NCBI RefSeq assembly: GCF_900618535.1
Contig: NZ_UYJA01000007.1
Span: 1-64,000 of the forward strand
From: Pseudomonas bubulae
GTDB taxonomy: Bacteria; Pseudomonadota; Gammaproteobacteria; Pseudomonadales; Pseudomonadaceae
DNA: 64,000 nt
Direction: 5' to 3'
The notes beneath the pieces are model-generated. The model was not told the DNA's origin. It worked only from the letters and a program-made list of their open reading frames with translations, and made no database searches. Both the position numbers and the translations under genes were made by a program. Below, piece after piece: positions 52,937 to 59,501 of the stretch (positions within the stretch are counted from its first letter, which is position 1; the number at the start of each line of letters is the position of its first letter).

Positions 52937-53848
52937 ATGAATCCACAAGAACTGAAGTCCATCCTCTCTTCCGGTCTGTTGTCCTTTCCGATAACCGACT
53001 TCAATGCTCAAGGTGATTTCCACCCTGAGGGTTACATCAAACGTCTGGAATGGCTGGCTCCGTACGGCGCTTCGGCCCTGTTTGCCGCTGGCGGCACGGG
53101 TGAGTTCTTCTCCCTGGCAGCCAGCGAATACTCGCAAGTGATCAAAACCGCAGTCGATACCTGCGCTACCAGCGTGCCGATCCTGGCCGGTGTCGGCGGT
53201 TCGACCCGCCAGGCCATCGAATACGCCCAAGAAGCCGAGCGCCTGGGCGCCAAAGGCCTGCTGCTGTTACCGCATTACCTGACTGAAGCCAGCCAGGACG
53301 GCGTTGCCGCCCACGTTGAGGCTGTGTGCAAGTCGGTAAACATCGGCGTGATCGTCTACAACCGCAACGTTTGCCGTCTGACCGCACCGCTGCTGGAACG
53401 TCTGGCCGAGCGCTGCCCCAACCTGATCGGCTACAAGGATGGCCTGGGCGATATCGAATTGATGGTGTCGATCCGTCGCCGCCTGGGTGATCGCTTCAGC
53501 TATCTGGGCGGCTTGCCGACGGCCGAAGTGTACGCCGCGGCCTACAAGGCACTGGGCGTTCCGGTTTACTCTTCGGCGGTGTTCAACTTTATCCCGAAAA
53601 CCGCGATGGAGTTCTACCGTGCGGTGGCCCGTGACGATCACGGCACGATCGGCAAGATCATCGATGAGTTCTTCCTGCCGTACCTGGACATCCGCAACCG
53701 CAAAGCCGGCTACGCGGTCAGCATCGTCAAGGCCGGGGCCACCATTTCCGGTTACGGCGCAGGCCCGGTGCGTACCCCGTTGACCGATCTGCTGCCGGAC
53801 GAGTACGAGGCGCTGGCAGCCTTGATCGACAAGCAAGGTCCGCAGTAA
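52937..53848 (+). CDS. kdgD: 5-dehydro-4-deoxyglucarate dehydratase
   Basis: 303 residues of the dihydrodipicolinate synthase/NAL aldolase fold. KdgD dehydrates and decarboxylates 5-keto-4-deoxyglucarate to alpha-ketoglutarate semialdehyde, the step after galactarate or glucarate dehydratase. The Schiff-base lysine is K167 in LIGYKDGLGD, the partner tyrosine Y141 in VIVYNRN, and FAAGGTGEFFSL is the substrate loop. AGGGTG precedes the ATG at good spacing. It is under a promoter with a palindromic operator and ends in a terminator. The dehydrogenase that would finish the route to alpha-ketoglutarate is not next to it. Confidence 0.95.
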   Translation: MNPQELKSILSSGLLSFPITDFNAQGDFHPEGYIKRLEWLAPYGASALFAAGGTGEFFSLAASEYSQVIKTAVDTCATSVPILAGVGGSTRQAIEYAQEAERLGAKGLLLLPHYLTEASQDGVAAHVEAVCKSVNIGVIVYNRNVCRLTAPLLERLAERCPNLIGYKDGLGDIELMVSIRRRLGDRFSYLGGLPTAEVYAAAYKALGVPVYSSAVFNFIPKTAMEFYRAVARDDHGTIGKIIDEFFLPYLDIRNRKAGYAVSIVKAGATISGYGAGPVRTPLTDLLPDEYEALAALIDKQGPQ

Positions 53849-53858
53849 GCAATGACCA

Positions 53859-53887
53859 AGGCCGCTGAGTAATCAGCGGCTTTTTAC
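53859..53887 (+). terminator. Terminator after kdgD
   Basis: GCCGCTGA and TCAGCGGC form a perfect 8-bp stem around GTAA, followed by TTTTT. It may attenuate rather than end transcription, since the permease and garD downstream belong to the same pathway. Confidence 0.88.
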
Positions 53888-53998
53888 GTAAAGGAATACG
53901 ATCGGTGGCTCACGCAGCTCCCACATAAGTTCCACCCGTCAGCTACAGCCAAAACAGATTAACCCGCACATAAAAATAATCAGTGGGAGTAGTACTAC

Positions 53999-55354
53999 AT
54001 GCAAGCGACCAAGCCGACGCATGTCCGTTATTTGATTTTGCTCATGCTTTTTCTGGTGACCACGATCAATTATGCCGACCGTGCCACTATCGCCATCGCA
54101 GGTTCCAGCCTGCAAAAAGACCTCGGCATCGACGCCGTGACCCTGGGCTATATCTTCTCCGCATTTGGCTGGGCCTATGTGGCCGGGCAAATCCCCGGTG
54201 GCTGGTTGCTCGACCGGTTCGGCTCGAAAAAAATCTATGCCCTGAGCATCTTTACCTGGTCCCTGTTCACCGTGCTGCAAGGCTTTGTCGGTGAATTCGG
54301 CATGTCCACGGCCGTGGTGGCGCTCTTTATGCTGCGTTTTCTGGTGGGGCTGGCCGAAGCGCCGTCCTTTCCCGGCAACGCCCGCATCGTGGCCGCCTGG
54401 TTCCCCACCGCCGAACGTGGCACGGCCTCAGCTATTTTCAACTCGGCGCAATACTTTGCCACCGTGCTGTTTGCACCGTTGATGGGCTGGATCGTGTATT
54501 CCTACGGTTGGGAGCACGTCTTTATCGTGATGGGTGTGTTCGGCATCGTCTTCTCGGGCATCTGGCTCAAAGTGATCTACAGCCCGCGTGAGCACCCGCG
54601 CATCAACGAAGCGGAGTTCAAACACATCGCCGACAACGGCGGCATGGTCGACATGGACCAGAAAGGCAAAAAGGCCGACGGCCCCAAGTGGGACTACATA
54701 CGCCAACTGCTGACCAATCGCATGATGCTCGGCGTTTACCTGGGTCAGTACTGCATTAATGGCATCACTTATTTCTTTCTGACCTGGTTCCCGGTGTACC
54801 TGGTGCAGGATCGCGGCATGACCATCCTCAAGGCCGGTTTTATTGCCTCACTGCCGGCGGTCTGCGGGTTTATCGGCGGCGTGCTGGGCGGGGTCATTTC
54901 CGATTACCTGCTGCGCAAGGGCCACTCCCTGACCTTCGCCCGCAAGGCGCCGATCATCGCCGGCCTGCTGGTATCGAGCAGTATCGTGGCCTGCAACTAT
55001 GTGGACATTGAATGGATGGTGGTGGGCTTTATGGCCCTGGCCTTCTTCGGCAAGGGCGTGGGCGCACTGGGCTGGGCCGTGGTTTCCGACACCTCGCCCA
55101 AGCAGATCGCCGGCTTGAGCGGCGGCCTGTTCAATACCTTCGGTAACATCGCCTCCATCACTACCCCGATCGTCATTGGCTACATCATCAGTGCCACCGG
55201 CTCGTTCAAATGGGCGCTGGTGTTTGTCGGCTGCAACGCACTGGTGGCGGTCTTCAGCTATCTGGTGATCGTCGGCCCGATCAAGCGTGTGGTACTTAAA
55301 GAACCACCGACCAGCGACCCGAAAATCGCTGACATTTTACCTGTCCATATTTGA
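53999..55354 (+). CDS. MFS permease for galactarate/glucarate (GudP/GarP type)
   Basis: 451 residues with twelve predicted membrane segments, of the anion:cation symporter group of the major facilitator superfamily. Signatures are FLVTTINYADRATIAIAG in the first segment, GWLLDRFGSKKIY in the loop after segment two and FLVGLAEAPSFPGNARIVA-like segment four, all as in GudP, GarP and related hexuronate or glucarate carriers. It imports the sugar acid with protons. GGAG lies about 12 bases before the ATG. garD follows after 11 bases, so both are co-transcribed. Confidence 0.92.
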   Translation: MQATKPTHVRYLILLMLFLVTTINYADRATIAIAGSSLQKDLGIDAVTLGYIFSAFGWAYVAGQIPGGWLLDRFGSKKIYALSIFTWSLFTVLQGFVGEFGMSTAVVALFMLRFLVGLAEAPSFPGNARIVAAWFPTAERGTASAIFNSAQYFATVLFAPLMGWIVYSYGWEHVFIVMGVFGIVFSGIWLKVIYSPREHPRINEAEFKHIADNGGMVDMDQKGKKADGPKWDYIRQLLTNRMMLGVYLGQYCINGITYFFLTWFPVYLVQDRGMTILKAGFIASLPAVCGFIGGVLGGVISDYLLRKGHSLTFARKAPIIAGLLVSSSIVACNYVDIEWMVVGFMALAFFGKGVGALGWAVVSDTSPKQIAGLSGGLFNTFGNIASITTPIVIGYIISATGSFKWALVFVGCNALVAVFSYLVIVGPIKRVVLKEPPTSDPKIADILPVHI

Positions 55355-55365
55355 GGAGCGGCGTC

Positions 55366-56919
55366 ATGACGTTGATTGAACATTCCGACTCACCGCGCTC
55401 GATCCGCCTGCACCCGCGGGATAACGTCGCGGTGGTGGTCAACGACCAGGGCGTACCGGCGGGTACTGTGTTTGCCGACGGGCTGGTGACGGTGGATTTT
55501 GTCCCCCAGAGCCACAAGGTCACGCTGGCGGCTATTGCCGAAGGTGGCGAGGTGATCCGCTACGGTCAGGTGATCGGCTATGCCCTGCAAGCCATTGCGC
55601 GGGGCAGTTGGGTCAATGAGGACCAACTGCGCATGCCCACCGCACCGCCGCTCGATAGCCTGCCACTGGCCACTGATGTTCCCGCACCGCAAGTGCCACT
55701 TGAGGGCTTCACCTTCGAGGGTTATCGCAACGCCGATGGCACGGTCGGGACGCGCAATATCCTCGGCATCACCACCACCGTGCAGTGTGTGACCGGCGTG
55801 CTGGACCATGCGGTCAAGCGCATCAAGGACGAGTTGTTGCCCCGTTACCCGCATGTCGATGATGTGGTGGCTCTGACCCACAGCTACGGCTGCGGTGTGG
55901 CGATCAGCGCCACCGACGCCTATATCCCGATCCGTACCGTGCGCAACCTGGCGCGCAACCCCAACCTGGGTGGCGAAGCACTGGTGATCAGTCTGGGCTG
56001 CGAAAAGCTCCAGGCCGGCCAGGTGATGCACGAAAACGACAGCTCAGTGGACTTGAGCGAGCCGTGGTTGTACCGCTTGCAGGACTCCAGCCACGGCTTT
56101 ACCGAAATGATCGAACAGATCATGGCGCTGGCCGAAGTGCGGTTGAAAAAGCTCGATCAACGTCGCCGCGAAACCGTGCCTGCGTCCGAGCTGATTTTGG
56201 GTATGCAGTGCGGTGGCAGCGATGCGTTCTCCGGCATCACTGCCAACCCGGCGTTGGGCTTTGCCTCGGACCTGCTGCTGCGGGCAGGGGCGACGGTGCT
56301 GTTTTCCGAAGTCACCGAAGTGCGCGACGCCATCTACCTGCTGACTTCCCGTGCTGCCAACGAAACCGTCGCCCGTGAACTGGTGCGCGAAATGGACTGG
56401 TACGACCGTTACCTGGCCAAGGGTGAGGCGGATCGCAGCGCCAACACCACGCCGGGGAACAAGAAAGGCGGGTTGTCGAATATTGTCGAAAAGTCCCTGG
56501 GTTCCATCGTCAAATCCGGCAGCAGCGCGATCAATGGCGTGCTGGGGCCCGGCGAACGGGTCAAGGGCAAGGGCCTGATTTTTTGTGCCACGCCTGCCAG
56601 CGATTTTGTCTGCGGTACTTTGCAACTGGCCGCCGGTATGAACCTGCACGTATTCACCACAGGTCGCGGCACGCCTTATGGGTTGGCCATGGCACCGGTG
56701 GTGAAAGTCTCGACCCGCACTGAGCTGGCCCGACGCTGGCCGGACCTAATCGATATCGACGCCGGGCGCATCGCCACCGGGCGGGCGAGCATCGAGGAAC
56801 TGGGCTGGGAACTGTTCCATTACTACCTGGACGTGGCCAGCGGTAAACAACACACCTGGGCCGAGCAGCACAAATTGCACAACGACATCACCCTGTTCAA
56901 TCCGGCGCCGATCACCTAG
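55366..56919 (+). CDS. garD: Galactarate dehydratase
   Basis: 517 residues, matching GarD (523 in E. coli) and the UxaA/GarD family. It removes water from meso-galactarate to give 5-keto-4-deoxyglucarate, the substrate of KdgD. The N-terminal SAF-like domain is about residues 1-100 and the catalytic part begins at GYRNADGTVGTRN. Typical motifs are THSYGCG, SLGCEKLQA, MQCGGSDAFSGITANPALG and FTTGRGTPYG. Cysteines and histidines for the iron centre are present. GAGGAG precedes the ATG at 55366; it follows the permease by 11 bases. A REP pair separates it from the convergent phosphatase gene. Confidence 0.94.
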   Translation: MTLIEHSDSPRSIRLHPRDNVAVVVNDQGVPAGTVFADGLVTVDFVPQSHKVTLAAIAEGGEVIRYGQVIGYALQAIARGSWVNEDQLRMPTAPPLDSLPLATDVPAPQVPLEGFTFEGYRNADGTVGTRNILGITTTVQCVTGVLDHAVKRIKDELLPRYPHVDDVVALTHSYGCGVAISATDAYIPIRTVRNLARNPNLGGEALVISLGCEKLQAGQVMHENDSSVDLSEPWLYRLQDSSHGFTEMIEQIMALAEVRLKKLDQRRRETVPASELILGMQCGGSDAFSGITANPALGFASDLLLRAGATVLFSEVTEVRDAIYLLTSRAANETVARELVREMDWYDRYLAKGEADRSANTTPGNKKGGLSNIVEKSLGSIVKSGSSAINGVLGPGERVKGKGLIFCATPASDFVCGTLQLAAGMNLHVFTTGRGTPYGLAMAPVVKVSTRTELARRWPDLIDIDAGRIATGRASIEELGWELFHYYLDVASGKQHTWAEQHKLHNDITLFNPAPIT

Positions 56920-56957
56920 AGCAGTGAGGTGCCGCCGAACCCCGTAGATACCTTCCA

Positions 56958-57008
56958 GTGGGAGCGAGCCTGCTCGCGAAGGTCGTTCGCGAGCAGGCTC
57001 GCTCCCAC
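56958..57008. repeat. REP pair, GAGCGAGCCTGCTCGCGAA variant
   Basis: GTGGGAGCGAGCCTGCTCGC and its complement abut with only a few bases between, giving a compact hairpin between convergent garD and the phosphatase gene. It is a distinct sequence variant from the REP at 20472. Confidence 0.88.
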
Positions 57009-57034
57009 AGTTGAAGTTTTCCCGTAGCAGCGGG

Positions 57035-58435
57035 TTACTTGGCCCTTGAGCTGCAGGCGAAGCCGTCGGGGCCAGCCGTTTGCGTGCAGGCGCGTTCGGC
57101 GGGCAGGTTTTTCACCGGCTCGCGCAAGTGGTTACGATTTTTGCCGTCGCGCTCCAGGTCAAAGGCGTCATACAACTTGCCAGCGGCGGTGTAGCTGCGC
57201 ACCTTCAGCCTTGAGTCCTGTACGTCGACCGTCTGGTACAGCTGGGTTTCTTCAGCACTGCGATCCGGTTGCTGCCGGGCCCGGTCATTGAGGCCATACA
57301 TCTTCGAACCCGCCACCGAGACCATATACACCGGTCCCTGAATCTTGCCGCCGGCTTGTGCGGCTTTGGACGCAACACGCCCGGCCTCGTTGCTGACACG
57401 GCTGTAGCAGTGATCATGGCCCTGCAACACCAGATCCACCGCATAACGCTCGAACAGCGGCTTCCAGGCAGTTTTCAACGGCTCGGTATCTTCGGGGCGG
57501 GCGCAGGTGTAGACCGGCTGGTGAGTGACCACGATATTCCAGCGTGCGGGGCTGGTTTTCAGGCTCTGCTTAAGCCAGCGGGTCTGTTGATCAAGGGTGC
57601 CCATATCGAGCGCCGAGGTGCCATCAAGGACGATAAACCGCACACCCTGATAGTCGACAAAGTAGGTGGTGTCTTTGAGCCCATCAACACCGTTTTGCGG
57701 CAGGGCGAACTGGCGGCTCCAGTGCGGCCCGAGAGTGCGGGTTTCGCTGCCGTCGGGGTTGAGGCCGTCGAGGTATTCGTGGTTGCCGGCGGCCACTAGC
57801 TGGGGAATCATCCCGTAATTGAAACCACCTGCCTGGTTCCATTCGCCCCATTGATCGTCGTGTACCAGGTCTTCGCGTTGCGACACCAGGTCCCCGGCAT
57901 GCACGATCAACGCGGGGTTGGCCACGCTCTGCAAGGCCTGGCGAATGCTGCGCGAGGCCAGTGACAGAATGTCGTTCTGCACATCGCCCATATAAATAAA
58001 GTTGAACGGCTTGAAACTCTTGGTCGCAGTGTGGAACTGCAACCACTCACTCCAGCCGTCGCTGCCCTTGACCCGGTACACATAGGCCGTGCCCGGCTGC
58101 AGGTCGTGCAGGCGTACCTGGTGGAACAACGCCGCGCCGTTCTCGATGTCCAGGCTGATGCTTGTGCCCTGGACCTCATGCGCCGCCTTGGCCAGTTGCG
58201 GGCCATCGAGGGCAGGAGCCAGTTGCAGCTGGCTGGTCTGCTGGCGGGTATCGGTGCGGAATGTAACGGCCATTTCCCTGGCAGGATCGGCCCCGGGGGT
58301 CAGCACGATACGGTCGGCCAGGCCACTGGCGGCATAAGGCGCGCCGGGGGAGTGGGGCAGCGGCGTGTCGGGGGCGGCGCAAGCGCTGTTGATCACGGAA
58401 AAAAGCGCGAGGGCCAGTAATGTGGGGCGAATCAT
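57035..58435 (-). CDS. Exported purple-acid-type metallophosphatase
   Basis: 466 residues with a signal peptide (TLLALALFSVINSACA). An N-terminal fibronectin-III-like domain (residues about 35-140) is followed by a calcineurin-like metallophosphatase: YMGDVQND, VHAGDLVSQ, AAGNHEYLDG, VVTHQPVYTC and QGHDHCYSR supply the metal ligands in order. This is the purple acid phosphatase layout; it probably frees phosphate from esters in the periplasm. A Pho-box-like repeat about 46 bases upstream suggests induction by phosphate lack. GGAGC precedes the ATG. It stands alone between two REP elements. Confidence 0.9.
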   Translation of the reverse strand: MIRPTLLALALFSVINSACAAPDTPLPHSPGAPYAASGLADRIVLTPGADPAREMAVTFRTDTRQQTSQLQLAPALDGPQLAKAAHEVQGTSISLDIENGAALFHQVRLHDLQPGTAYVYRVKGSDGWSEWLQFHTATKSFKPFNFIYMGDVQNDILSLASRSIRQALQSVANPALIVHAGDLVSQREDLVHDDQWGEWNQAGGFNYGMIPQLVAAGNHEYLDGLNPDGSETRTLGPHWSRQFALPQNGVDGLKDTTYFVDYQGVRFIVLDGTSALDMGTLDQQTRWLKQSLKTSPARWNIVVTHQPVYTCARPEDTEPLKTAWKPLFERYAVDLVLQGHDHCYSRVSNEAGRVASKAAQAGGKIQGPVYMVSVAGSKMYGLNDRARQQPDRSAEETQLYQTVDVQDSRLKVRSYTAAGKLYDAFDLERDGKNRNHLREPVKNLPAERACTQTAGPDGFACSSRAK

Positions 58436-58480
58436 GGGGGCTCCTTGAGGGCTGAATGCCCGTCAAGGAAACAAAGCCCC

Positions 58481-58498
58481 ATGACACCGGGATGACGG
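58481..58498 (-). promoter_or_regulatory. Pho-box-like site upstream of the phosphatase
   Basis: On the minus strand CCGTCATCCCGGTGTCAT has two 7-base direct repeats, CCGTCAT and GTGTCAT, four bases apart, matching the PhoB consensus CTGTCAT-N4-CTGTCAT in 11 of 14 repeat positions or better. Its position and the enzyme type support PhoB control. Confidence 0.6.
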
Positions 58499-58641
58499 CG
58501 GGGGTCGATTTGGCTCAGTCACAAGTCGCTTTGCGCGTGGCTTGTGGCCCGCAGCGGGGTAAACGTTGAGGCGAAGGGGGTCGTTTGAGATCACCCCTTC
58601 TGCGCCATTTCTGTAGATACTCTGTTGCCGGTCAACCCTCC

Positions 58642-58696
58642 CTGTGGGAGCGAGCCTGCTCGCGAAAGTCGTTCGCGAGCAGGCTCGCTCCCACAG
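58642..58696. repeat. REP pair, GAGCGAGCCTGCTCGCGAA variant
   Basis: CTGTGGGAGCGAGCCTGCTC and its complement form an almost perfect hairpin of over 20 bp, the same as 56958-57008. It lies upstream of the phosphatase gene and just after the cobA end. Confidence 0.9.
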
Positions 58697-58714
58697 TTAA
58701 AATTCCCTTCAGAA

Positions 58715-59491
58715 CTAGCGGGTTGCCTGCATCGCGGGCAAGCCCGGCTCCCACACATTCTCCTCCCGTGATGGTTGTGCCGCGCTGGATGCTGCCACGC
58801 GACCAATCACCAGAATCGCCGGGCTCTTGAGTTCAAACGCCTGGGCATCTTTCTCCATCGCCGTCAGGTCGCTGCGGCATTCGCGCTGGTGGGGCAGGGA
58901 GGCATTTTCGATCATGGCCACCGGCATGTCCGCCGTCATGCCGCCCGCCAGCAATTGTTCGCGGATCTCGCTCAACTTTGCTACCCCCATATACACCACC
59001 AGGGTCGTGCCGCTTTGCGCCAGCGCCTGCCAGTCCACCTGGCTGTCATCCTGGGTGTGTGCCGTCACCAACGTCACGCCACGGGCCACGCCGCGCAGGG
59101 TCAGGGGGATAGCGCATTGCGTCGCGCCTGCCAGGCCGGCCGTGATGCCATTGACCAGTTCCACCTCAACCCCGTGTTCACGCAACCACTGTGCCTCTTC
59201 ACCGCCACGGCCGAAAATGCATGGGTCGCCGCCCTTGAGTCGAACCACGCATTTGCCGTGGCGGGCATAACGCAGCATCAGGCGATGAATAAACGCCTGT
59301 GGAGTCGAACGGCACCCTCCGCGTTTGCCCACCGAAATCACCCGCGCAGCGGGGCAATGCTCCAGCACCGCGTCACTGACCAGATCGTCAATCAATACGA
59401 CATCTGCTTCGCGCAGGGCGCGCACGGCCTTGAGCGTCAGCAGTTCGGGATCACCCGGCCCTGCGCCCACCAGCCAGACTTTTGCACTCAT
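58715..59491 (-). CDS. cobA: Uroporphyrinogen-III C-methyltransferase
   Basis: 258 residues. It adds two methyl groups from S-adenosylmethionine to uroporphyrinogen III to make precorrin-2, the precursor of siroheme needed by nitrite reductase NirB. Family motifs are KVWLVGAGPGDPELLTLKA at the N-terminus, YVGK-like VISVGKRGG, VVRLKGGDPCIFGRGGEEA and VNGITAGLAGA. It starts ten bases after the nasA stop with GAGGAAAT upstream, so it belongs to the nitrate operon. The C-terminal residues after about 243 (NVWEPGLPAMQATR) come from a REP element and are unlike the family. Confidence 0.94.
   Translation of the reverse strand: MSAKVWLVGAGPGDPELLTLKAVRALREADVVLIDDLVSDAVLEHCPAARVISVGKRGGCRSTPQAFIHRLMLRYARHGKCVVRLKGGDPCIFGRGGEEAQWLREHGVEVELVNGITAGLAGATQCAIPLTLRGVARGVTLVTAHTQDDSQVDWQALAQSGTTLVVYMGVAKLSEIREQLLAGGMTADMPVAMIENASLPHQRECRSDLTAMEKDAQAFELKSPAILVIGRVAASSAAQPSREENVWEPGLPAMQATR
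58725..58757. repeat. REP arm inside the 3' end of cobA
   Basis: GCATCGCGGGCAAGCCCGGC then TCCCACAC is a single REP arm of the 20472 class. It is translated as the last 11-13 residues of the CobA reading frame, so the repeat has entered or replaced the end of the gene. Confidence 0.75.
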
Positions 59492-59501
59492 TGTGATTTC
59501 C

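Noticed and set aside
52598..58757. CRISPR array suggested by several similar palindromes
   Set aside because: The repeats are scattered single or paired REP elements with no regular spacing or spacers, and no cas genes are present.
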